From assembly GCA_039180865.1 (NCBI GenBank), contig JBCDCZ010000025.1, positions 1 through 26,823 on the forward strand: a stretch of 26,823 nucleotides of DNA, in the 5' to 3' direction. A program made the translations under genes and the position numbers. Source of the DNA: JBCDCU01 sp039180865 (GTDB taxonomy: Bacteria > Pseudomonadota > Alphaproteobacteria > Rhizobiales > JACESI01). How positions within the stretch are numbered: the first letter of the stretch is position 1; the number at the start of each line of letters is the position of its first letter. Below are positions 15,972-23,080 of this stretch, in pieces. The notes under the pieces were generated by a model. That model saw only the letters and a list, made by a program, of their open reading frames with translations, made no database searches and was not told the DNA's origin.

Positions 15972-16670
15972 ATGTCGGAAGGACAACGACGCCGGGGCGG
16001 GCGTCAGGCTCGCATCGAGGCAGTTGCAGCAAAGGGCGCCGATCTTGTCGAGAAAGGCGTACCCAACTACACGCGCAGCTCAAATGATGCCCGTGTTTGC
16101 GTGATTGCCTGCGGCGCACTTGCCCGCGAAATTCTCGATGTAGTCGAAGCGAATAATCTCTCCCATATCGCGCTCACCTGTCTTCCGGCGAAGCTCCACA
16201 ACACGCCTGAGCACATTACGGGCGCGGTAGAACGTGCCATCACCGACGCTCGGAATGCCGGATTTACGGATATCTTCTGCGCCTATGGCGATTGCGGCAC
16301 CGGTGGGCATCTCGACCGTCTCCTGGAAAGGGAAAAGGTGGAACGGCTGCCGGGCGCCCATTGCTACGCATTCTTTTGGGGTGTTGAAGACTTTATGGCG
16401 GACGTCGAAATCGAGATGCGTGCGTTCTTTCTGACCGATTTTCTGGCTCGTCATTTCGACGGCCTGACCTGGAAAACGCTTGGTCTCGATAGGCATCCGG
16501 AACTCGTCAAAGACTACTTCGGGCATTATGAGAAGGTCATCTATATCGCCCAGGATCCTTCCGCACCGATGGTCGACAGGGCTCGGGAGATTGCTGAACG
16601 CCTCGGACTCGACTTCGAACAGCGTCTAACCGGTTACGGCGATCTTGAAACCAGCCTCAAGATTGTTTGA
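15972..16670 (+). CDS. DUF1638 family protein of the corrinoid methyltransferase island
   Basis: A 232-residue member of the DUF1638 family, which has no known reaction. Conserved-looking blocks are VCVIACGALAREI (Cys43, Cys47), LTCLPAKLHNTPE (Cys70, His76), IFCAYGDCGTGG (Cys103, Cys108) and GAHCYAFFWG (His130, Cys131). The abundance of Cys and His suggests a metal, haem or corrinoid site. DUF1638 genes recur beside MttB-family and corrinoid genes, so a role in cofactor loading or demethylation is inferred from context only. Residues 6-14 (RRRGGRQAR) form an Arg/Gly-rich N-terminal tag like that of its neighbours. ATG 15972 is chosen over TTG 15960 because GGAGG lies at 15962-15966. Confidence 0.88.
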   Translation: MSEGQRRRGGRQARIEAVAAKGADLVEKGVPNYTRSSNDARVCVIACGALAREILDVVEANNLSHIALTCLPAKLHNTPEHITGAVERAITDARNAGFTDIFCAYGDCGTGGHLDRLLEREKVERLPGAHCYAFFWGVEDFMADVEIEMRAFFLTDFLARHFDGLTWKTLGLDRHPELVKDYFGHYEKVIYIAQDPSAPMVDRAREIAERLGLDFEQRLTGYGDLETSLKIV

Positions 16671-16809
16671 GCTTCCGAGCTTCGTCTACCTTTTAACAAG
16701 CCGTTCCCTCTGCCCTATGCACTGGCAGATCCTCAACGCACCCCTTCTTCAGATAGCACACCGTTAGCGCCTTTATGATGCGCTGCGGGCAACGCCTAGA
16801 CGTTATCAC

Positions 16810-16865
16810 TTGACATTTTCATTTGATTAGATATCTAACTATATAGTTCGATATCTAATCAAATG
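16810..16865 (+). promoter_or_regulatory. Promoter and nested MarR-type operator for the nitroreductase-marR pair
   Basis: TTGACA (16810-16815) is followed by a perfect 16-base inverted repeat: arms 16820-16835 and 16850-16865 with a 14-base centre. Within it sit TTAGATATCTAA and AACTATATAGTT, themselves palindromes, so two or three dimers could bind side by side. The likely -10 (near 16832-16838) lies inside the left arm, and the right arm ends ten bases before the start codon. This suits autorepression by the MarR protein encoded at 18018. Confidence 0.75.
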
Positions 16866-16875
16866 GAGCGATACA

Positions 16876-18021
16876 ATGAACAGACGGCAGTCCCTCAAAC
16901 TGATCGGTGGCGGAATGATCCTTGCGGCAACGGCGCTTGGCGGCGGATGGGCAACAACACGAAATCCGGAACGCGCCCTGAAACCATGGCAGGATGCAGG
17001 ACAGACCGATGATCCGCGTCGGTTTGCCCTGTCCTATGCCATTCTTGCTCCGAACCCACATAACCGGCAGCCCTGGCTGGTGGACTTCATCGGCAATGAC
17101 ACGATTACCCTTTTTGCGGACCCGGATCGCATGCTGCCGATGACCGACCCTTTTCAGCGGCAAATCACGATTGGCCTTGGCTGCTTTCTGGAGCTTCTCA
17201 GAATGGCGGCCGCTGAGGCAGGTTACGGGTGCGAAACAGATGTCTTTCCAGACGGCGAAGATCCGAAGACGATCGACGGGAAACCGGTTGCCCGCGTTAA
17301 ACTAACCGCAGATGACTCCGTGACAGAAGACCCCCTCTTCTCCGAAGTCCTGACCAGGCGTTCCAATAAGGAACCCTTTGATACGAGCCGAATTGTTTCA
17401 TCCAAAGCCCTGGAAGACATTGCAAGAGTTACAGGAGACGGCGTCGTATCCGGGTTCACGAACGACCCTAAAAGAGTGGACAGGTTGCGGCGCCTTACTC
17501 ATGACGCGCTTGTCGTCGAAGTCGAGACACCGCACACTTTTAAGGAAAGCGTGGATCTCTTCAGAATTGGCCGAAAGGAAATCGAGGCCAATCCTGACGG
17601 GATTGACTTCTCCGGGCCCATGTTTGAAGGACTTGCAATGGCTGGACTATTTACCCGAGAGAGTGCGCTTGACCCAACATCGTCGGGTTATGCCCAAGGC
17701 AAAGCTGCTGTCCTCGAGAACGCCGATACCGCAATGGCCCATGGCTGGATTGTGACCAAGAACAACAATCGCGTTGACCAGTTGAATGCTGGCCGCGATT
17801 GGCTGAGGATGAACCTTGTCGCAAGCAAACTGGGTCTCGGAACCCAGCCACTCAGCCAGGCACTTCAGGAGTTTCAAGAAATGGCAGGGCTCTACAAAGA
17901 GGTTCATGAGATGCTGGCGCCCGAAGGCGGGACGGTTCAAATGCTGGCCCGTTTCGGTTACGGAAAGGCAATCCCACCAAGCCCTCGCTGGCCTTATGAA
18001 TCGCGGCTTTTGAAAACATGA
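16876..18021 (+). CDS. Acg-type nitroreductase-fold oxidoreductase with Tat-like signal
   Basis: A 381-residue protein of the Acg branch of the FMN nitroreductase superfamily. The N-terminus NRRQSLKLIGGG followed by a short hydrophobic run looks like a twin-arginine export signal. SYAILAPNPHNRQPW is the FMN-binding motif of nitroreductase proteins, and LTRRSNKEPFD and LGLGTQPLSQALQEF are typical further on. Mycobacterial Acg sequesters FMN and is linked to nitrosative stress; whether this protein is catalytic is unknown. ATG 16876 follows GGAGCG at 16865-16870. Its stop overlaps the marR start (ATGA), so the two are coupled. Both sit between DUF1638 and the small virulence-factor-family gene, interrupting the C1 island. 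Confidence 0.82.
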   Translation: MNRRQSLKLIGGGMILAATALGGGWATTRNPERALKPWQDAGQTDDPRRFALSYAILAPNPHNRQPWLVDFIGNDTITLFADPDRMLPMTDPFQRQITIGLGCFLELLRMAAAEAGYGCETDVFPDGEDPKTIDGKPVARVKLTADDSVTEDPLFSEVLTRRSNKEPFDTSRIVSSKALEDIARVTGDGVVSGFTNDPKRVDRLRRLTHDALVVEVETPHTFKESVDLFRIGRKEIEANPDGIDFSGPMFEGLAMAGLFTRESALDPTSSGYAQGKAAVLENADTAMAHGWIVTKNNNRVDQLNAGRDWLRMNLVASKLGLGTQPLSQALQEFQEMAGLYKEVHEMLAPEGGTVQMLARFGYGKAIPPSPRWPYESRLLKT

Positions 18022-18482
18022 AAAAAGCGGATCCTTCCGACCCGCCTGGTTCGATGTTCGAGCTCTTCAATGAGATTGGCATCATCCACCAGTTATCGAC
18101 GACCGTGTTCAATCGCACGCTGCCGGATGGCTTGCATGTTTCCCATTTCTCGGTTGTGAACCACCTTGTGCGTCTCGGCGACGGCAAGACACCGCTTGCG
18201 CTCGCCCGCGCCTTTCAGGTCACCAAGGCCAATATGACAAACACGGTCGCGCGCCTTGAGGAGCGCGGCCTTGTTGCGACATCGCCCAATCCTGTCGACG
18301 GACGCAGCAAGCTTGTGCACCTAACCGACGAGGGCCGCGCCTTTCGCGAACGAGCGATTGGGGCGCTGCAACCCATGATCGGGCGCATTGAAACCCTCAT
18401 TGAAAAAGACCTTGTTCTGAGCGCGCTCCCGGCCCTTCGGCATCTGCGCGAAGCGCTCGATTCGGACCGCGACGAGCACTAG
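18018..18482 (+). CDS. MarR family transcriptional regulator
   Basis: A 154-residue winged-helix protein: helices at the N-terminus for dimerisation, then LARAFQVTKANMTNTVARLEERGLVATSPNPVDGRSKLVHLTDEGRAFRE, the MarR recognition helix and wing. Its ATG overlaps the stop of the nitroreductase gene. The nested palindromes in that gene's promoter are its probable target, which would make the unit self-controlled and ligand-responsive. The ligand cannot be read; quinones, nitro compounds or peroxides are typical. No conserved single N-terminal cysteine of the OhrR type is present, which argues against a simple peroxide switch. Confidence 0.9.
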   Translation: MKKADPSDPPGSMFELFNEIGIIHQLSTTVFNRTLPDGLHVSHFSVVNHLVRLGDGKTPLALARAFQVTKANMTNTVARLEERGLVATSPNPVDGRSKLVHLTDEGRAFRERAIGALQPMIGRIETLIEKDLVLSALPALRHLREALDSDRDEH

Positions 18483-18647
18483 AGAATCAGGACTTTCCGG
18501 CCTTTTCACGGCGATCTCACAGCAAATTAAGCTCAGAAGTCGGGGAAAGGACGTTTGCGACGCCTGATTCCGACATCGCCGCGTCGTCGATGGCGAAGTA
18601 ATACCCCATATATTGATCATAAAGGATCACAGGAGTGAAACGCTGCC

Positions 18648-18962
18648 ATGCCGAGATCGAAAGCTTCTGAGCTGACCGTTGTTTACTGGCGCGATATCCC
18701 AGCGCAAGTGATCGCGCGTCAGGGACGGACCATGGCAAAACGTGAACTCGAAAACCGGTTCATTACCGCAATCGACGCCTGCGCCATGCGCACAGGACTT
18801 GCGGAAACGGACGACTATCTTGACCAATGGCGCAAGGGAGACCCGCAACCTTGCGGCGACGACCTTGAAGCGGCAGCTGATGCCGCGGCGCGGGACCTGG
18901 AAGAGAACTACACCAAGGAACGCGTGAAAGCGCTGGTCGAAGCCGGAGGATTTGAGCAATGA
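18648..18962 (+). CDS. 'Virulence factor' family small protein, coupled to the MTHFR
   Basis: A 104-residue protein matching the small family labelled Virulence_fact in Pfam. Typical parts are VVYWRDIPAQVIARQGR, AKRELENRFITAIDACAMR, YLDQWRKGDPQPCGDDLEAAADAAARDLEENY. The family name reflects no known mechanism. There is no signal peptide or membrane segment. ATG 18648 has AGGAG at 18631-18635, slightly distant. Its stop codon overlaps the MTHFR start (ATGA), so the two are made in step; an accessory subunit or stabiliser of the reductase is a reasonable inference. A TATATT at 18609-18614 could be the -10 of a promoter restarting the operon after marR. Confidence 0.82.
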   Translation: MPRSKASELTVVYWRDIPAQVIARQGRTMAKRELENRFITAIDACAMRTGLAETDDYLDQWRKGDPQPCGDDLEAAADAAARDLEENYTKERVKALVEAGGFEQ

Positions 18963-19879
18963 TCAAAGTGGGACAAGTGGATAAGCCGATGAGCGCAGCC
19001 AACGCCCATATCCCCGCCTCCATCGAGGTTTCTCCGAAACTGATCCTCGAAAAGGACGAGTATGTCGGTCTGTTTCCGAAAGGCACACAGACATACGTGA
19101 CCGATATCGGAACGCACAGCCATACGGACCTTGCGCGCGTCGCACGCAAACTCACCGATGCCGGTTATCGTCCCGTCCAGCACATCGCTGCGCGCCGGCT
19201 TGCAAGCGAAGAAGCTCTCGATCAGCATCTCGCTCGTCTGACCCAAGAAGGTGGTCTTGACGAGGTTCTCGTGATTGCGGGCGAAGCGGACCGTCAGATG
19301 GGGCCCTTCTCATCCTCCATGGACGTGCTGCGCACGGGTCTTCTCGATAAGCACGGCATCAAGGGTATTGGTGTTGCCGGCCACCCTGAAGGCAATCCAT
19401 CTGCCCCGGAAGGCGAAGTCTACAATATCTTGCGCGAAAAGGCCGAGTTCCAGATAGAAACAGACGCTGCCATGCGGATCGTGACCCAGTTCGGTTTCGA
19501 TGGTGACGCCTTTGCTAACTGGGCATGGCACGTGAAGGCAGTCGGCATCGATCTTCCAATCCATCTCGGGGTTGCCGGTCCGGCCAAGATTACGACGCTC
19601 ATCAAATTCGCAGCCATGTCCGGTGTCGGCAATTCGCTGAAGTTTTTGAAAAAGCGCGCGGGCGCTCTGACCGCCCTTGCGACATCACACTCTCCGGAAC
19701 CGGTTGTGGAACCGATTGAGGCGTTTTGGCAGGAAAATCCCGAGGGCCCAATCGCTCAAATCCACGTTTTTGCGTTCGGTGGCCTCAAAAAATCCGCAGA
19801 ATGGCTTGCAGAACGCGGATCATGGGATATAAACACATCTTTATATGGTGATGTGATCAGCGCCAAAGGCTCTCAATAG
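18959..19879 (+). CDS. Methylenetetrahydrofolate reductase family protein
   Basis: A 306-residue TIM-barrel flavoprotein of the MetF family, though divergent from housekeeping MetF. Visible segments are IEVSPKLI (the catalytic-Glu position), TYVTDIGTHSHTDLARVARKL, PVQHIAARRL, VLVIAGEADR, IGVAGHPEGNP, QTDAAMRIVTQFGFD and LPIHLGVAGPAKI. In this setting it probably runs oxidatively, turning methyl-THF from the demethylation pathway into methylene-THF, as MetF2 does in chloromethane users. The electron acceptor is not evident. It overlaps the upstream small gene by four bases. Its 3' end contains an ATATAAA...TTTATAT palindrome made with the rare codons ATA and TTA. Confidence 0.9.
   Translation: MIKVGQVDKPMSAANAHIPASIEVSPKLILEKDEYVGLFPKGTQTYVTDIGTHSHTDLARVARKLTDAGYRPVQHIAARRLASEEALDQHLARLTQEGGLDEVLVIAGEADRQMGPFSSSMDVLRTGLLDKHGIKGIGVAGHPEGNPSAPEGEVYNILREKAEFQIETDAAMRIVTQFGFDGDAFANWAWHVKAVGIDLPIHLGVAGPAKITTLIKFAAMSGVGNSLKFLKKRAGALTALATSHSPEPVVEPIEAFWQENPEGPIAQIHVFAFGGLKKSAEWLAERGSWDINTSLYGDVISAKGSQ
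19827..19849 (+). promoter_or_regulatory. Second copy of the ATATAAA/TTTATAT operator, inside the MTHFR 3' end
   Basis: ATATAAA (19827-19833), spacer CACATC, then TTTATAT (19840-19846), partly overlapped by TATGGT (19844-19849), a possible -10. The arms are identical to those before bmt, where the spacer is GACT. It lies 157 bases before the pterin methyltransferase start and would regulate that gene and the activator gene. No good -35 box is visible, so the promoter itself is uncertain. Confidence 0.55.
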
Positions 19880-20002
19880 CGAGATCCACACGTCCCGGGG
19901 ACTCATGGGGCGCAAGCGTTACTAGCTGAACATATCAGGTTATCGCGAACGCACCGGTGAGCCGGATGCAGCCAGCACACTTATGCCAGGGGAAAGCAGA
20001 CA

Positions 20003-20947
20003 ATGACCCGCACACTCGTCGCATCGAAATCCAAGGACGCCTATATCGGTTTCGAGGAGCCCTTCTGCGTTATTGGCGAGCGGATCAATCCGACCGGACG
20101 CAAGAAGCTTGCGGCTGAAATGCAGGCAGGCAATTTCGAGACCGTTACGAAAGACGCTCTCGAACAGGTCGCAGCCGGTGCAACCATGCTTGATGTCAAT
20201 GCTGGCGTCACGGCCGTAAATCCGAACGAGACGGAACCGCCACTTCTCGTCGAGACGCTCAAGCTTGTCCAGAGCCTTGTCGATGTTCCGATTTGTATCG
20301 ATTCCTCGGTCACACCAGCGCTCGCAGCAGGTCTTGAGGTCACCGAAGGTCGCCCGCTCGTCAATTCCGTGACCGGCGAGACCGAAAAACTCGAAGCGAT
20401 CCTGCCGCTCGTCAAAAAGTACAATGTTCCGGTCGTCGCAATTTCCAACGATGAAACCGGCATCTCCGAGGACCCGGATGTCCGGTTCGCGGTCGCAAAG
20501 AAGATTGTTGAGCATGCAGCCGACTACGGCATTCCCGCACACGATATCGTCGTCGATCCGCTTGTGATGCCGATCGGCGCGATGGGTACGGCGGGCCTTC
20601 AGGTCTTTGCGCTTGTGCGTCGCTTACGCAACGAACTCGGCGTCAACACCACTTGCGGCGCGTCGAACATATCCTTCGGCCTGCCGCATCGCCACGGCAT
20701 CAATGCGGCCTTCCTTCCGATGGCAATTGCTTCCGGCATGACATCTGCGATCATGAACCCCTGCCGGCCGCAGGAAATGGAAATGGTTCGTGCAGCCAAT
20801 GTCTTGATGTCGACGGATGAGCATTGCGCAACCTGGATCAAAACTTACCGCGAGCCGCCTGCGGGTCAGGATCCGGCAGCAGCTTCGGCTGGTGACACGG
20901 GTGGCCGCAGGCGCCGTGGCGGACGCGCGGCGCGGGTCGCGAGCTAA
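20003..20947 (+). CDS. Corrinoid protein:tetrahydrofolate methyltransferase (pterin-binding), Arg-rich C-terminus
   Basis: A 314-residue TIM barrel of the DHPS-like pterin-binding family (MtgA, AcsE, MtrH, MetH folate module). Typical motifs are FCVIGERINPTGRKKL, ATMLDVNAGV, VPICIDSS, RPLVNSVTGE, DIVVDPLVMPIGA, TTCGASNISFGLP and FLPMAIASGMTSAIMNPC. It should move the methyl from the corrinoid protein to THF. The body ends near 285; residues 299-314 (TGGRRRRGGRAARVAS) form an Arg-rich tail not needed by the fold. ATG 20003 follows AGGGGAAAG. It is followed after 17 bases by the activator gene. An operator-like palindrome lies 157 bases upstream. Confidence 0.92.
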   Translation: MTRTLVASKSKDAYIGFEEPFCVIGERINPTGRKKLAAEMQAGNFETVTKDALEQVAAGATMLDVNAGVTAVNPNETEPPLLVETLKLVQSLVDVPICIDSSVTPALAAGLEVTEGRPLVNSVTGETEKLEAILPLVKKYNVPVVAISNDETGISEDPDVRFAVAKKIVEHAADYGIPAHDIVVDPLVMPIGAMGTAGLQVFALVRRLRNELGVNTTCGASNISFGLPHRHGINAAFLPMAIASGMTSAIMNPCRPQEMEMVRAANVLMSTDEHCATWIKTYREPPAGQDPAAASAGDTGGRRRRGGRAARVAS

Positions 20948-20964
20948 AGCCCAAAGGCACGCTA

Positions 20965-23046
20965 ATGGCGCTAAGCGAAGACGAGACAGCACCGGAAAGC
21001 ACGCGAGCGCAAGAAGACGCGCTCGTCCTCTTCATGCCGTCGGGGAAACGCGGGCGCTTTCCGATCGGCACCAAAGTGCTCGACGCTGCCCGCGACCTTG
21101 GCGTCTACGTTGAAAGCGTGTGCGGCGGGCGTGGCATTTGCGGAAAATGCCAGGTGAGCGTCGCTGAGGGGCAATTCGCAAAACACGGAATTACCAGCAG
21201 CGCCGATAATCTCTCAGCCTTTTCCAAAGTGGAGGCACGCTACAAGGAAAAACGCGGCCTAGGTGAAGAGCGCCGTCTTTCCTGTTCAAGCGAAATCCGC
21301 GGACCCCTCGTCATCGATATTCCGCAGGCGGCCAGCGCCAACAATCAGATGGTCCGCAAAGCCGCCGACACGCGAGTGATCGCACTCAATCGGACCACCA
21401 ACCTTCATTACGTCGAGGTTGAAGAACCCGATATGCACAAGCCGCTTGGCGATGCCGACCGGCTATTGCGTGCACTTGATGAGCAATGGGAGATCAAGGA
21501 CGCTCGCCTCGACTTCCATCTTTATCGCACGCTTCAATCGACGCTTCGTCGGGGAAAGTGGACAGTCACTGCTGCCGTCCATTCAGGCGGACCGCAACCG
21601 GTCGTCACGGCGCTTTGGCCGGGTTTTCACGACGTCTTCTATGGTCTTGCCTGCGATATCGGGTCAACCACAATCGCGATGCATCTTTGCGATATGATGA
21701 CCGGCGAGACGCTTGCGTCGGCGGGTGTCGCTAATCCGCAGATCCGCTTCGGCGAAGACCTGATGTCCCGCGTCTCCTATGTCATGATGAATGAAGGTGG
21801 TGAGCGGGCCCTAACGGATACGGTACGAAGCGCAGTCGCTGATCTCGTTGAAGAGGTGGCGCGGCAAGCAGAAATTGACCGCACGGATATTCTGGAAGCC
21901 GTCTTCGTCGGTAATCCGGTGATGCATCACCTCTTTCTGGGTCTTGATCCAACGGAACTCGGCCAGGCTCCCTTTGCACTCACCGTTTCCGATGCCCTCA
22001 CCTTTCCGGCAAGTGATATCGGCCTCGACCTGAACACCGGCGCCCGCATCTATATGCTGCCCTGTATCGCCGGGCATGTCGGCGCGGATGCGGCTGCGGC
22101 GACACTCGCTGAGCAGCCATACCAGGCCGACGATTTGACGCTCCTTGTCGATATCGGAACCAATGCGGAGATTGTGCTCGGCTCGCGTGAGCGGACCGTT
22201 GCGGCGTCCTCGCCGACTGGCCCTGCCTTTGAGGGAGCGGAGATTTCCTGCGGACAACGCGCGGCACCCGGTGCGATCGAGCGCATCCGTATCGACCCCG
22301 AAACGCTGGAACCCAGAATTCGGGTCATTGGATGCGACCTCTGGTCGGATGAACCGGGCTTTGATGAGGCTGTTTCCGAGACTGGTGTCACCGGGATCTG
22401 CGGATCGGGTATCATCGAAGTCATTGCCGAGATGTTTCTCTCCGGCGTCATCTCCGAAGACGGTGTTATCGACGGCGCGCTTGCCGAGAAGTCCGATCGC
22501 GTCATCTCGGACGGGCGGACCTATTCGTACTTGATGTGGCGCGGTACCGATGGCCAGCCAGACCTTGTGATCAAGCAGACGGATGTCCGGGCAATCCAGC
22601 TTGCTAAGGCCGCTCTTTATGCCGGTGTTAAACTTCTCATGGGCAAACTCGGCGTTGAGAGGGTCGCCGAAATAAAGCTCGCCGGAGCCTTTGGGACGTT
22701 TATCGACCCGAAATACGCAATGATCCTCGGGCTCATCCCCGACTGCGATCTTGCCCGTGTGAGCGCGGTAGGCAACGCGGCAGGCACCGGCGCGCGCATG
22801 GCGCTCCTGAACCGCGATCATCGCGCCGATATCGAAGCGACGGTTCGGGCAATCGAGAAGATCGAGACCGCGCTTGAAGTCGACTTCCAGATGCATTTCG
22901 TGAATGCCATGGCGATGCCCAACAAGGTTGATCATTTCGAACGCTTGTCCGCCGAAGTGACGCTTCCGGCACGCAAGACACCTTCTGAAAGCGCTGACGC
23001 TGCCGGAGCAGGTGGCGGACGCCGCAGACGATCGCGGCGCGGATAA
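20965..23046 (+). CDS. RACo-type ATP-dependent corrinoid activation protein, Arg-rich C-terminus
   Basis: A 693-residue reductive activator of corrinoid proteins. The N-terminus is a plant-type [2Fe-2S] domain with Cys53, Cys59, Cys62 (CGGRGICGKC) and Cys107 (RRLSC). After a linker comes the ASKHA-type ATPase domain (DUF4445/RACo) with LACDIGSTTIAMHL near 230, NPVMHHLFLGLDP, LLVDIGTNAEIVLG, SSPTGPAFEGAEISCGQRAAPGAI and GICGSGIIEVIAEM. It returns Co(II) corrinoid, formed by occasional oxidation, to the active Co(I) state using ATP and an electron. Such repair should be needed often in an aerobe. Residues 683-693 end in GGGRRRRSRRG, matching other island proteins. It is the last gene of the pterin methyltransferase unit. 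Confidence 0.93.
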   Translation: MALSEDETAPESTRAQEDALVLFMPSGKRGRFPIGTKVLDAARDLGVYVESVCGGRGICGKCQVSVAEGQFAKHGITSSADNLSAFSKVEARYKEKRGLGEERRLSCSSEIRGPLVIDIPQAASANNQMVRKAADTRVIALNRTTNLHYVEVEEPDMHKPLGDADRLLRALDEQWEIKDARLDFHLYRTLQSTLRRGKWTVTAAVHSGGPQPVVTALWPGFHDVFYGLACDIGSTTIAMHLCDMMTGETLASAGVANPQIRFGEDLMSRVSYVMMNEGGERALTDTVRSAVADLVEEVARQAEIDRTDILEAVFVGNPVMHHLFLGLDPTELGQAPFALTVSDALTFPASDIGLDLNTGARIYMLPCIAGHVGADAAAATLAEQPYQADDLTLLVDIGTNAEIVLGSRERTVAASSPTGPAFEGAEISCGQRAAPGAIERIRIDPETLEPRIRVIGCDLWSDEPGFDEAVSETGVTGICGSGIIEVIAEMFLSGVISEDGVIDGALAEKSDRVISDGRTYSYLMWRGTDGQPDLVIKQTDVRAIQLAKAALYAGVKLLMGKLGVERVAEIKLAGAFGTFIDPKYAMILGLIPDCDLARVSAVGNAAGTGARMALLNRDHRADIEATVRAIEKIETALEVDFQMHFVNAMAMPNKVDHFERLSAEVTLPARKTPSESADAAGAGGGRRRRSRRG

Positions 23047-23080
23047 TCAATATCGCTCAGGGACGTAACCCCTTAAGCGC

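Noticed and set aside
16820..16865. Inverted repeat as transposon end or terminator
   Set aside because: It sits between a consensus -35 box and a start codon, has no T-run or duplicated target, and is followed by a marR-containing operon; an operator explains it better.
21811..22935. 374-codon open frame on the minus strand
   Set aside because: It is antisense to the RACo ATPase domain, whose motifs are clear.
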